Below, in pieces: positions 51,875 through 60,860 of a stretch of DNA of 64,000 bases. Positions within the stretch are counted from its first letter, which is position 1, and each line of letters opens with the position of its first letter. A program made the translations under genes and the position numbers. Source of the DNA: Pseudokordiimonas caeni (GTDB lineage Bacteria > Pseudomonadota > Alphaproteobacteria > Sphingomonadales > Kordiimonadaceae); contig NZ_JAPPRR010000001.1 of NCBI RefSeq assembly GCF_026719705.1, positions 1,837,255 through 1,901,254 of the forward strand, read 5' to 3'. Below the pieces are notes generated by a model, which saw only the letters and a program-made list of their open reading frames with translations, did no database searches and was not told the origin of the DNA.

Positions 51875-52393
51875 TCATTCCGTTACAACCATTTCAATCT
51901 GATGCTTGCCGGGGCCCATATGGCGGGCATCTGTTGCCAGTTCATGCGCGTGGGCAAGCCTGTCTTCAACACTGCCCTCCCTCGACACGCTGACCCCGGC
52001 ATTGAGCACGGCGCGCACCACGCCGTTCGGTGTGCTCACCTCCGCCGCTTCAAGGCGCGTCATCAGGTGGGCAAAATAGGTATTCACGAAGCTCGGGTCC
52101 ATATCCGTCATCAGAAGGGCGAAGGCGCCGTCCGATACCCGTGCTACCACGTCGCTCGCCCTCGTGTGAAGGGCAAGGATCGAGGCGACGGCGCGCACCA
52201 GCGTATCGGCCGCCTCGTCGCCTTCCGTTGCCCTGACGGCTTTCAGGTTCGCGATCTCGATCCGCGCGAACACCGCCTGGCGTGCGCGGCGCTGCAGATT
52301 TGCGAACATCACTTCAGCCAGATCCTCGAACGACAACATATTCCTGAGCCCGGTCAGACTATCCCGAACCATCGTATCCCTGCCTACCGACAT
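51875..52393 (-). CDS. Degenerate GGDEF-domain protein
   Basis: A 172-residue GGDEF-fold protein with DSLTGLRNMLSFEDL near the start and RVSDGAFALLMTD where the active site should be. GGDEF is replaced by SDGAF, so diguanylate cyclase activity is unlikely; the fold may bind nucleotide or act as a regulator. Start 52393 is used because a GGGG-rich site precedes it; an in-frame upstream start at 52483 would extend 30 residues. No sensor or membrane domain. It is coupled by a 4-base gap to the CinA-like gene downstream. Confidence 0.8.
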   Translation of the reverse strand: MSVGRDTMVRDSLTGLRNMLSFEDLAEVMFANLQRRARQAVFARIEIANLKAVRATEGDEAADTLVRAVASILALHTRASDVVARVSDGAFALLMTDMDPSFVNTYFAHLMTRLEAAEVSTPNGVVRAVLNAGVSVSREGSVEDRLAHAHELATDARHMGPGKHQIEMVVTE

Positions 52394-52541
52394 AAACCCC
52401 TGCCCCTTCTGGCTTCCGGCCCCTGCGACAGGATTCCCGCAAGGCAACAGCCGCGCAAGAGATTTCCTGCGACATTTCGTCAATTGCGATCAATCGTGCG
52501 GCATGGTCTGATGTCGGCAGGATCAAACAGGAGAAACGGCA

Positions 52542-52886
52542 ATGACCAAAGCCTACAAGGACATCACCGGCGACATCCTCACCTATATGAAGGAAATCCG
52601 GAAGGAGACCCCCGCCCTTTCCGAAGCTTTCATGGCCATGAACACCGCCGCCTTCGGTGACGGCGAGGTCGAAAAGAAAACCAAGGAAATGATTGCGCTG
52701 GCCATCGGCGTGGCCACCCACTGCGATGGCTGCATCGGCTTCCATGCCAAGGCGCTTGTCAAGCTTGGCGCCAGCCGCAAGGAAGTGGCCGAAGTGCTGG
52801 GCGTGGCCGTCCAGATGGGCGGCGGACCTGCCATGATGTATGCGGCAGATGCCCTGAGGGCCTATGACGAATTTGCGGCGGGCTGA
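52542..52886 (+). CDS. Carboxymuconolactone decarboxylase/AhpD-like protein
   Basis: A 114-residue all-helical AhpD-like protein. The CDGCIGFH motif (two Cys and a His, near residues 66-73) is the redox-active centre of AhpD-type members. The C-terminal helix has VQMGGGPAMMYAADALRAY, common to the YciW/CMD family. It may act as a thiol peroxidase helper or general antioxidant. An AGGAG site precedes the ATG. It is a single gene with divergent and convergent neighbours, and no regulator is evident nearby. Confidence 0.9.
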   Translation: MTKAYKDITGDILTYMKEIRKETPALSEAFMAMNTAAFGDGEVEKKTKEMIALAIGVATHCDGCIGFHAKALVKLGASRKEVAEVLGVAVQMGGGPAMMYAADALRAYDEFAAG

Positions 52887-52921
52887 TCACCGGCCCACCG
52901 CAATCCGGAATATCTAGCGGA

Positions 52922-54223
52922 TCACGCGCCGAAGACGCGGCGGAAGATCGTGTCCACATGCTTGGTGTGATAGTCCATGTTGAAAAGCTCCTCGAGCTCG
53001 GCAACAGGGACTTTCGCGGTGACGGTTTCGTCTTCCTTCAGAAGATCAAGAAGGTGGACGGCACCTTTCGATTCCCAGACTTTCATGGCGTTGCGCTGCA
53101 CGAGGCGGTAGCTGTCCTCGCGGCTCACACCGGCTTGCGTCAGTGCGAGCAGCACGCGCTGGCTGTTCGGCAGGCCGCCGAGCTTGTTCATGTTATCGAG
53201 CATGTTTTCGGGATAGACGACGAGGTTGTCCATCACGTTCGTCAGACGCGCCAGCGAGAAATCGAGGGCGACGGTGGCGTCGGGGCCGATGTTGCGCTCG
53301 ACGGACGAGTGGCTGATATCGCGCTCGTGCCAGAGCGCGACGTTTTCCATCGCCGGGATGGCGAAGGCGCGGATGAGGCGGGCTTGGCCCGTCAGGTTTT
53401 CAGTGAGGATCGGGTTGCGTTTGTGCGGCATGGCCGACGAGCCCTTCTGGCCGGCCGAGAAATATTCCTCGGCTTCCAGAACCTCGGTGCGCTGCAGATG
53501 ACGCACTTCTACCGACAGCCGCTCGATGCACGAAGCCACAACCGCGAGTGTGGCGAAATACATGGCATGGCGGTCACGCGGGATCACCTGCGTCGACACC
53601 GGCTCGGGCTTCAGGCCAAGCGCCTCGGCCACATGCTCTTCCACGCGCGGATCAATGTTGGCGAAGGTGCCGACAGCGCCCGAGATCGCACAGGTCGCGA
53701 CTTCCTCGCGGGCGTTGATCATACGGGTGCGGCAACGATCGAACTCGGCATAGGCCTGCGCGAGCTTGAGGCCGAAGGTCACGGGCTCGGCATGAATGCC
53801 GTGGCTGCGGCCGATGCAGATCGTGTCCTTGTGCTCGTATGCACGGCGCTTCAGCACAACGAGAAGCTTGTCGAGGTCTTCGATGATAAGGTCAGCGGCG
53901 CGAACGAGCTGAATATTGAAGCAGGTGTCGAGCACGTCCGACGAGGTCATGCCCTGATGCACGAAGCGGGCTTCGTCGCCCACATGTTCGGCAAGGTTCG
54001 TGAGAAAAGCGATCACGTCGTGCTTCACTTCGCGCTCGATCTCGTCGATGCGGTCGATTTCCCACGCACCGCGCTCCCACACGGCCTTGGCAGCAGAAGC
54101 GGGAATGACACCGAGCTTCGCCTGCGCGTCGCACGCATGGGCCTCGATCTCGAACCAGATACGGAAGCGGGCCTCCGGTTCCCAGATTGCAGCCATTTGC
54201 GGGCGGGTATAGCGCGGGATCAT
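52922..54223 (-). CDS. purB: Adenylosuccinate lyase
   Basis: A 433-residue PurB of the fumarase/aspartase superfamily. It begins MIPRYTRPQMAAIWEPEARF, with SSDVLDTCFNIQL, then GRSHGIHAEPVTFG with the general-acid His. The signature loop GSSAMPHKRNPILTENL is near 262-280. It cleaves adenylosuccinate and SAICAR to fumarate in purine synthesis. The length and motifs are typical of the alphaproteobacterial form. A long frame on the other strand in this gene is a shadow. No unusual features. Confidence 0.97.
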   Translation of the reverse strand: MIPRYTRPQMAAIWEPEARFRIWFEIEAHACDAQAKLGVIPASAAKAVWERGAWEIDRIDEIEREVKHDVIAFLTNLAEHVGDEARFVHQGMTSSDVLDTCFNIQLVRAADLIIEDLDKLLVVLKRRAYEHKDTICIGRSHGIHAEPVTFGLKLAQAYAEFDRCRTRMINAREEVATCAISGAVGTFANIDPRVEEHVAEALGLKPEPVSTQVIPRDRHAMYFATLAVVASCIERLSVEVRHLQRTEVLEAEEYFSAGQKGSSAMPHKRNPILTENLTGQARLIRAFAIPAMENVALWHERDISHSSVERNIGPDATVALDFSLARLTNVMDNLVVYPENMLDNMNKLGGLPNSQRVLLALTQAGVSREDSYRLVQRNAMKVWESKGAVHLLDLLKEDETVTAKVPVAELEELFNMDYHTKHVDTIFRRVFGA

Positions 54224-54365
54224 CGGCGGGCTCCTTCACAGATTTCAGGCGGGGAAAGCGTTTCGCCGCGTGCGATACCAGAAACCGGGCCATTCGGCAA
54301 GGCTGCCGCTTGACAGGCGCGCCCTGCGGTCCGAGCATGCCGCCTGCAGATTTAAGGAGACATCG

Positions 54366-55649
54366 ATGCGCCGTTCATTGCTTGCCGCCCTTCTCGCCTT
54401 CTCGAGCATCGCCCAGGCTGACGATTATCTGATCGAAAAGGCGAATGTGCTGATCTCCCCCATCGAGGCCGCACCCGAGGGCACCAAGGTGCTCATCAAA
54501 AACGACAGGATCGTCGCTGTAGGCCCCAACATTGCCGTTCCTGCTGGCGTCCGCCGGATCGATGGCAGCGGCAAATGGCTGATGCCGGGGCTGACGGAGA
54601 TGCATGCCCACCTGCCGCGCGGCGGTGCGGAAGAAACCGAAACGCAGGAAACGCTGTTCCTGTATCTCGCCGGCGGCGTCACCACGGTACGTGGCATGCT
54701 CGGCGCCCCCGAACAGTTCAATGTACGCGACGCCATCAAGCGCGGCGATATTGCCGGCCCTACCTTCTATCTCGCAGCCCCGAGCCTGAACGGTGACAGC
54801 GTACGCAGCGCTGATGAAGGCCGCGAAAAGGTGGCAGCCTATGCCGACGAGGGCTGGGACCTTCTGAAAATCCATCCGGGGCTCAGCCTTGCCGAATATC
54901 AGGCGGTCGCCGAGGCGGCGAAAGAGAAAGGCATCCGTCTTGGCGGCCATGTGCCACAGGATGTGGGTATCCTGAACGCGCTGGCGGCCGGGCAGTCCTC
55001 CATTGACCATATGGACGGTTATATCTTCTGGCTCGGCGGGCAAGACCACGTGCTGACCGACGATGAACTCGCAGAGGCCGTGAAGGTGACGCTACAATCC
55101 GGCACCGTGATTGTGCCGACGCAGGCGCTGTTCAACCTCTTGCGCTCCGGCGGTGACAAGGAAGCCCTGCTGGCACGCCCCGAAAACCGCTATATGCGAC
55201 CCGATCTAGTGAAAGCATGGGGCGCGACCGTTGACCAGATCGCGCTTGCCGCCAACGCCCAGATCGCCCCGAACCGCGACCGGCTCCTCAAGGCCTTTGC
55301 GGACGGCGGGGTGAAGATCGCGCTTGGCTCCGATGCGCCGCAAATCTTCTCTGTCCCCGGCTTTTCGATCGTGCGGGAGATTGAGGCCATGCGACATGCG
55401 GGCATGACAGATGCGCAAATTCTGGAAGCAGCACTTACCGTGCCTGCCGCCTATTTCAAGGATCAGGATTGCTTCGGCGTGGTGAAAGCAACCTGCCGGG
55501 CTGACCTCATCCTTGTGGACGTCGACCCGCGCAGCGACGCCATGGCGATGACCCGGCTTTCGGGCGTGATGGCAGCCGGGCGCTGGTACAGCCGCGAACG
55601 GATCGACAGCGAACTCGCCCTCATCGCCGAGCGCCACGCTAGCGAGTAA
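54366..55649 (+). CDS. Secreted amidohydrolase-family protein
   Basis: A 427-residue amidohydrolase with a signal peptide ending IAQA-DD (about 18 residues). The metal site begins with GLTEMHAHLPRGG (HxH near 79-81), a later His is in RLGGHVPQDVG, the distal His is in SIDHMDGY, and the final Asp is in LGSDAPQIFS. Members hydrolyse amides, lactones or imidazolones; here the substrate is unknown, though periplasmic location is clear. AAGGAG precedes ATG 54366; the frame is open upstream to 54270, which I reject. It stands alone between purB and the nudix gene and ends 11 bases into the convergent nudix gene end. Confidence 0.87.
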   Translation: MRRSLLAALLAFSSIAQADDYLIEKANVLISPIEAAPEGTKVLIKNDRIVAVGPNIAVPAGVRRIDGSGKWLMPGLTEMHAHLPRGGAEETETQETLFLYLAGGVTTVRGMLGAPEQFNVRDAIKRGDIAGPTFYLAAPSLNGDSVRSADEGREKVAAYADEGWDLLKIHPGLSLAEYQAVAEAAKEKGIRLGGHVPQDVGILNALAAGQSSIDHMDGYIFWLGGQDHVLTDDELAEAVKVTLQSGTVIVPTQALFNLLRSGGDKEALLARPENRYMRPDLVKAWGATVDQIALAANAQIAPNRDRLLKAFADGGVKIALGSDAPQIFSVPGFSIVREIEAMRHAGMTDAQILEAALTVPAAYFKDQDCFGVVKATCRADLILVDVDPRSDAMAMTRLSGVMAAGRWYSRERIDSELALIAERHASE

Positions 55650-56091
55650 GCGCTTCCAGCACCGCCCGGCATTGGCCCAAGCTGAATTGCAGATTCATGG
55701 CTTCATGGATATGCACGAAGCCACCCCATTCATGCTCGTCGGAAAGCTGGATTTTCGCCTTGGCCGACTTGTTTTCGAAATCGCTCCTGAAAACGATGAA
55801 AAGCCGGTTGCCGTTCACATGGTGCGTCTTCACCCATGAGGTCACCATCTCGATGGGGCCGAGCTTGAGGCCGGTTTCTTCCATAACCTCGCGGCACAGG
55901 GCTTCCTCGATCGTTTCCCCCGCATCCACCTTGCCGCCGGGCAGGTCGTGGGCCCCACCGGTTTTCTTCAAGACCAGCACCCGCCGGTCGGAAGACACGA
56001 TCACCGCCTTCACGGTGACCGGCAGGCGCGCTGCCATCAGATGCGGGAAGCGTCGGCCCAGCTGGCGAACCACAAGCGACTTCAGCACCAT
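55639..56091 (-). CDS. Nudix hydrolase
   Basis: A 150-residue Nudix protein. The box GGKVDAGETIEEALCREVMEETG (seen as GGKVDAGETIEEALCREV and MEETG) gives the metal-binding Glu cluster at about 50-72. The rest matches small MutT-like enzymes that clean nucleoside diphosphate derivatives. The substrate cannot be told from sequence. Its start shares one base with the radC stop, so it is the last gene of the sfsA-map-radC-nudix operon on the minus strand. Confidence 0.92.
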   Translation of the reverse strand: MVLKSLVVRQLGRRFPHLMAARLPVTVKAVIVSSDRRVLVLKKTGGAHDLPGGKVDAGETIEEALCREVMEETGLKLGPIEMVTSWVKTHHVNGNRLFIVFRSDFENKSAKAKIQLSDEHEWGGFVHIHEAMNLQFSLGQCRAVLEALTR

Positions 56092-56792
56092 CAGATCAGC
56101 CCCTCGGACTTGAAGCTGGTGTGACCTTTTAGGCCAATGATCAGGTGATCATGCACCGCGATGCCAAGCTTGCTGCAGGCATCCGACACTTCCTTCGTCA
56201 TGGCGATATCGGCACGCGAAGGCGTCGTGTCGCCCGACGGGTGATTGTGGACAAGGATCAGCGCGGATGCGCCAAGCTCCAGCGCCCGCCGCACCACCTC
56301 GCGCGGGTAGACCGGCGTCTGGTCCACGGTGCCCTCGCCTTGCACCTCGTCCGCGACGAGCACATTCTTGCGGTCAAGGAACAGCACGCGGAAACGTTCC
56401 CGCGTGTCATCGGCCATATCGAGCCGCAGATAATCGAGAAGCGCCTGCCAGTTTGACAGCACCGGTCGGGCTGTCACCTGTTCCTTCGCCATATGAAGGG
56501 CCGCCGCCTTCACAGTCAGGAGCGTCGCGGCCATTGCATCGGAAAGGCCCGCCGCACGCAAGGCACCAGCATCAGCGGCAAGCAGGCGACCGAGCGAGCC
56601 GAAACGGGTGATCAGGCCTTTCGCCATCGGCTTCACATCGCGGCGCGGGATTGCCAGAAACAGCAGAAGTTCAAGGAGTTCATAGTCAGCTACCCCGTCC
56701 GGACCTGCCTTCAGGAACCGCTCGCGCAGGCGCTGGCGGTGCCCGGCGGTATGATCCTTGACAGGCGTTTCGGGGAAGAGCTGATCCGTCAT
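56091..56792 (-). CDS. radC: RadC-family (JAB/MPN) protein
   Basis: A 233-residue RadC/YicR-type protein with an N-terminal helix-hairpin-helix-like part (AGHRQRLRERFLKAGPDG) and a JAB domain. The metal motif is ILVHNHPSGDTTPSRAD, with His, His and Asp as ligands and Ser, near 170-186. Despite the name, a DNA-repair role is not established; it may be a metalloprotease-like enzyme. It begins 6 bases after map and overlaps the nudix gene by one base, in the common alphaproteobacterial order. Confidence 0.93.
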   Translation of the reverse strand: MTDQLFPETPVKDHTAGHRQRLRERFLKAGPDGVADYELLELLLFLAIPRRDVKPMAKGLITRFGSLGRLLAADAGALRAAGLSDAMAATLLTVKAAALHMAKEQVTARPVLSNWQALLDYLRLDMADDTRERFRVLFLDRKNVLVADEVQGEGTVDQTPVYPREVVRRALELGASALILVHNHPSGDTTPSRADIAMTKEVSDACSKLGIAVHDHLIIGLKGHTSFKSEGLI

Positions 56793-56798
56793 GAAACC

Positions 56799-57623
56799 TC
56801 AGAGCGCATAGGGCGGCTGAAACAGCCCTTTCGGGGAAAGCGTGAAAATTTCGTAGCCATCCTCGGTGACGGCAAGCGTGTGTTCAAACTGGGCCGACAG
56901 GCTCTTGTCACGCGTCACTGCCGTCCAGCCATCGTTCAGCACCTTGCAGTCCGGTCGGCCGGCGTTCACCATCGGCTCGATCGTGAAGAACATGCCGGGC
57001 TTCAGTTCCGGCCCCTGTCCCGGCTTGCCATAATGCACAACGCTGGGCTCATCATGGAAAACCCGGCCGATGCCGTGGCCGCAGAAATCACGAACGACCG
57101 AGAAACGGTTGGCTTCCACATGAGACTGGATCGCATGGCCGATATCGCCGAGCGTGGCGCCGGGCTTCACAGCCTCGATGCCTTTCCACATGGCCTCGAA
57201 GGTCACCTTCACCAGCCGTTCGGCCAGCACCTTGGGCTTGCCGACGAAATACATGCGGCTGGTGTCGCCGTACCAGCCATCAAGGATCACAGTGATATCG
57301 ATATTCACGATATCGCCGTCCTTCAGGATCTTCTCGCCCGGAATGCCGTGGCAGATCACATGGTTGACCGACGTACAGATGGATTTCGGGAAGCCCTTGT
57401 AATTCAGGGGCGCCGGGATGGCGTTATGCTCGATGATGAAATCATGGCAAAGCTGATTGAGCGTCTCGGTCGTCACGCCCGGCACCACATGCGGCGTGAT
57501 GAAATCCAGTACCTCGGCCGCCAGCTTGCCTGCCGCGCGCATGCCCGGGAAGGCATCGGGGCCATGGAGCTTGATGGCGCCGGTGCGGGATTCAGGGCTT
57601 TCGATGGCGTCGATATAGGTCAT
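56799..57623 (-). CDS. map: Type I methionine aminopeptidase
   Basis: A 274-residue methionine aminopeptidase that removes the initiator Met from new proteins. Metal-site motifs are seen: HVICHGIPG near 96-104 (the substrate His), INIDITVILDGWYGDTSRM with the metal Asp residues, GHGIGRVFHDEPSV with metal His, FFTIEPM and EHTLAV. The length is typical of type I. It is translated after sfsA (15 bases between) and before radC. Confidence 0.97.
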   Translation of the reverse strand: MTYIDAIESPESRTGAIKLHGPDAFPGMRAAGKLAAEVLDFITPHVVPGVTTETLNQLCHDFIIEHNAIPAPLNYKGFPKSICTSVNHVICHGIPGEKILKDGDIVNIDITVILDGWYGDTSRMYFVGKPKVLAERLVKVTFEAMWKGIEAVKPGATLGDIGHAIQSHVEANRFSVVRDFCGHGIGRVFHDEPSVVHYGKPGQGPELKPGMFFTIEPMVNAGRPDCKVLNDGWTAVTRDKSLSAQFEHTLAVTEDGYEIFTLSPKGLFQPPYAL

Positions 57624-57638
57624 GGCGTGTCTTTACTT

Positions 57639-58373
57639 TCAACCGGCGGCGGGGGCCTCGAGCCCTTCTGCCTGCAAATATAGGGGAAGTGCGCCACCAA
57701 GCGCAATCGCATCGGGCGATAGATGGCAGGCCCGGACAAGGATTTCAACGCCGGCGTGATGCGCCTCGCTGAGCGCCGCTGCATATTTGGGGTCGATTTC
57801 CCACGCCGGACGGAAAGCCGAGCAGTCGCCCCGCTGCACCAGAAACAGCATCACGGCGCGCTCGCCCGCGGCCGCAACCGCCATCAGTTCGTGCAGGTGT
57901 TTGGTGCCGCGTGCGGTGACCGAGTCCGGGAACCGGGCTTCATCGCCTACGCGCAGCGATACATTCTTGATCTCGACATAGGCAGGCGGGCGGCCTTCGC
58001 CTTCCAGAAGAAGGTCGATCCGGCTCGCTTCGCCATAGGGCACCTCGCGCCGGATATTGTCGTATCCTGCAAGCTCAGGAATCAGCCCTGCCCCGATGGC
58101 CATTTCCGCCAGCCGGTTCGGATGCGCTGTATTGATGCCAACCAGATAGCCGTCCACCTCGATCATCTCCCACCGCCAGGCGAGCTTCGCCTTCGGGTTT
58201 TTGTTCGGTGAAAGATAGACCTTTGAGCCCGACTTGTTGCAGCCGAGCATCGATCCCGGATTGGCGCAGTGGGCAACCACCATCTCGCCGTCCGGCATCT
58301 CGATATCGGCCAGAAAGCGCTTGTAACGCCGCACAAGGCGGGCTTCCAGAAGGGGCGGATCGAAGCGGATCAT
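57639..58373 (-). CDS. sfsA: SfsA family protein
   Basis: A 244-residue SfsA (sugar fermentation stimulation) protein. It starts MIRFDPPLLEARLVRRYKRF and contains VVAHCANPGSMLGC near 30, VEIKNVSLRVGDEARFPDS near 133 and RGTKHLHEL near 152. Family members resemble restriction-endonuclease-like nucleases and bind DNA. The start at 58373 matches the family; an upstream ATG 58424 adds 17 residues with no better ribosome site. First gene of the sfsA-map-radC-nudix operon. Confidence 0.92.
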   Translation of the reverse strand: MIRFDPPLLEARLVRRYKRFLADIEMPDGEMVVAHCANPGSMLGCNKSGSKVYLSPNKNPKAKLAWRWEMIEVDGYLVGINTAHPNRLAEMAIGAGLIPELAGYDNIRREVPYGEASRIDLLLEGEGRPPAYVEIKNVSLRVGDEARFPDSVTARGTKHLHELMAVAAAGERAVMLFLVQRGDCSAFRPAWEIDPKYAAALSEAHHAGVEILVRACHLSPDAIALGGALPLYLQAEGLEAPAAG

Positions 58374-58602
58374 GCGCGGGAGCCTAAAAAGGCCGGGCAA
58401 GCGATGCAAGGGGATAGTTGCCAAACAGCAACATAGGCCGAAAACCGTATGGGTTGCCGGGCGCTGTCGATCATTTTTCTATCGCGGATAGCGCAGGACT
58501 GTGACATTTCGGTTACGGATTTCGAGAAACCAGAGTCCGCATCGTCCGCCCGCACCCATCTGAGGCAGGATGATGACCTTAACCCTTCAGTGGAGGAAAC
58601 CC

Positions 58603-60783
58603 ATGCAATCCAACTGGCTGAAACGCGCCGGCATCCTTTCGCTTGGCACGTCGCTCACCGCCATTGCCTCGACTGCGGCTCTCGCTGCAGACGAAGCTGC
58701 CGGCTTTGAAGAGATCGTCGTAACGGCGCAAAAACGCGAACAATCGATCCAGGATGTTCCGATCTCGATCTCGACCCTCAGCGGCGAAAAAGTCAGCCAA
58801 TTCTCGGAAGGCGGCGCTGACATCAAGTTCCTGGCCGCACGCATTCCGGGCGTAAACGCCGAATCGTCCAACGGCCGTGTGGCTCCGCGCTTCTATATCC
58901 GCGGCCTCGGCAACTCCGACTTCGACCTTGCTGCCTCGCAGCCGGTTTCGATCGTCATGGACGATGTCGTGATGGAAAACGTGGTCCTGAAAAGCTTCCC
59001 GCTTTTCGATATCGAGCGCGTTGAAGTCCTTCGCGGGCCGCAGGGCACCCTCTTCGGTCGCAACACTCCCGCCGGCATCATCAAATTCGACACCGTGAAG
59101 CCGAGCCAGGAAACTGAAGGCTATGTGAAAGCAAGCGTCGGCACGCTTGGCACCGGCGTCTTCGAAGGCGCCGTCGGCGGTGCACTTTCGGACGTTCTGT
59201 CGGCTCGCGTTTCGGCGCTTTGGACCCGTCAGGACGACTGGATCGACAACGGCTTCACCGGTGAAGACAGTGCAATGGGCGGCATGGACGACATGGCCGG
59301 CCGTATCCAGCTGCTCTATACCCCGAACGAAAGCATCCGCGCCCTGTTCAACCTGCATGGCCGCACCTATGACGGCACCGCAGCGCTGTTCCGCGACCAT
59401 ATCTTCAAGCCGGGCACCAACGACCTGAACGACAATTTCGATTGGAACACGGTCTATTACAACGACACCCACAACAACCCGCAAGAGTATGATTCGTGGG
59501 GCAGCTCGTTCAACCTGGCGATCGATCTGAACGACACCTACACGATCACCTCGATCACCGCCTACGAAACCGCTGACGGCCGCAGCCTCGGCGACATCGA
59601 CGGCGGTAACGGCCCGGCTGCTTCGACCACGCAGGACGCCATCGATGACCTCGAGCAGGTCACCGAAGAACTGCGCATTTCCGGTCAGGCCACCGAGAAG
59701 CTGTTCGTGCAGGCTGGTCTCTACTATTTCGACAGCGACTTCACGATCATCACCTCGCCCTTCTTCATCCCCTCGTCTTCGGTTCGTCACACGAACGAAA
59801 CCTGGGCTCTGTTCGGCCAGGCTGCCTATGACGTGAGCGAAGCCACGACCGTTACCGTCGGCGCCCGCTACACCGAAGATGACAAGACCCTGCACGGCGA
59901 GTTTGCCCTCGGCACCGTGTTCGACACCGACCTTTCGGGTGAGAAATTCACCTGGGACGTTGCTGTGAACCACACCGTGAACGATGACCTCAGCGTCTTC
60001 GCCAAGGTTGCGACCGGCTTCCGCGCCCCGACCATTCAGGGCCGTGACATCGCCTTCTTCGGCGTGCCGACCGTTGCCAAGGAAGAGACCGTAATCTCCT
60101 ACGAAGCCGGCTTCAAAGCCACGCTTCTTGATGGTCTGATGCGCTGGAACGGTGCCGCTTACTACTGGGACGTTGATGGCCTGCAAGTGACCGCCGTTGG
60201 TGGCGCTGGCAACAACATCTCGCTCCTCAACGCCGAGAAAGTTATCGGCTACGGCGTCGAGACCGATCTTGAAGTGATCCTCAGCGACAACCTGACGCTG
60301 ACCGGCGGCTTCGCCTGGACCCCGACGAAGATTAAAGACGACAATCTTCTCATCGGCGTTTGCACGGGCTGCCTGACGATCACCGATCCGATCGTGACCA
60401 CCGCAGCCGGCACTGCTGCCCGCGTTGACGGCAACCCGCTCCCGAACGCGTCGAAATATACGCTGAACGTGGCGCTGGACTATGCCCAGCCGCTGGACAA
60501 CGGCCGTGAAGTCTTCTTCTCGACCGATTGGGCCTTCCAGGGGAAAACTAACTTCTTCCTCTTCGAAGCTGCTGAAGCTTACACCAAGAACACCTTTGAA
60601 GGTGGCTTCCGTGCTGGCCTGCGCTGGAACGACGGTCAGCATGAAGTGGCTATCTTCGGCCGCAACATCACCAACGAAGCCAACGTCAAGGGCATCGTGG
60701 CCTTCAACGCCGGCGCTGACATCCAGTCGGCCTTCGTTGGTGAGCCCCGCGTTGTCGGCGTAGCCTTCACCTCGAAGTTCTAA
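58603..60783 (+). CDS. TonB-dependent outer-membrane receptor (core region)
   Basis: A 726-residue receptor with a signal peptide ending AALA-AD, TonB-box region FEEIVVTAQKR, the plug signature VEVLRGPQGTLFGRNTPAG near 150, and C-terminal aromatic end TSKF. GGAGG lies 7 bases before ATG 58603; the frame opens at 58570 but lacks a better site. Codon choice is more strongly biased to C-ending and frequent codons than in the two island receptors, suggesting high expression. A long frame of 687 codons on the opposite strand is a shadow of this bias. A strong hairpin terminator follows the stop. The ligand is unknown. Confidence 0.95.
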   Translation: MQSNWLKRAGILSLGTSLTAIASTAALAADEAAGFEEIVVTAQKREQSIQDVPISISTLSGEKVSQFSEGGADIKFLAARIPGVNAESSNGRVAPRFYIRGLGNSDFDLAASQPVSIVMDDVVMENVVLKSFPLFDIERVEVLRGPQGTLFGRNTPAGIIKFDTVKPSQETEGYVKASVGTLGTGVFEGAVGGALSDVLSARVSALWTRQDDWIDNGFTGEDSAMGGMDDMAGRIQLLYTPNESIRALFNLHGRTYDGTAALFRDHIFKPGTNDLNDNFDWNTVYYNDTHNNPQEYDSWGSSFNLAIDLNDTYTITSITAYETADGRSLGDIDGGNGPAASTTQDAIDDLEQVTEELRISGQATEKLFVQAGLYYFDSDFTIITSPFFIPSSSVRHTNETWALFGQAAYDVSEATTVTVGARYTEDDKTLHGEFALGTVFDTDLSGEKFTWDVAVNHTVNDDLSVFAKVATGFRAPTIQGRDIAFFGVPTVAKEETVISYEAGFKATLLDGLMRWNGAAYYWDVDGLQVTAVGGAGNNISLLNAEKVIGYGVETDLEVILSDNLTLTGGFAWTPTKIKDDNLLIGVCTGCLTITDPIVTTAAGTAARVDGNPLPNASKYTLNVALDYAQPLDNGREVFFSTDWAFQGKTNFFLFEAAEAYTKNTFEGGFRAGLRWNDGQHEVAIFGRNITNEANVKGIVAFNAGADIQSAFVGEPRVVGVAFTSKF

Positions 60784-60805
60784 GCGACAGACTATTGAAC
60801 AAATG

Positions 60806-60836
60806 AAAAGCCCGGGCGGAAACGCCCGGGCTTTTT
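60806..60836 (+). terminator. Rho-independent terminator after the core TonB receptor
   Basis: A 13-base stem (AAAAGCCCGGGCG with CGCCCGGGCTTTT), a GAAA loop and a T-run. It lies 23 bases after the receptor stop and is the clearest terminator in the window. It can work in both directions, so it may also end the SDR operon on the other strand. Confidence 0.92.
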
Positions 60837-60860
60837 GCTTTTTATCGAAGAACTAAGAAA

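Noticed and set aside
58579-60642. Open frame of 687 codons on the minus strand inside the core TonB receptor gene
   Set aside because: It is exactly antisense to a clear receptor with strong codon bias, has no family motif, and looks like a by-product of GC-rich codon choice.
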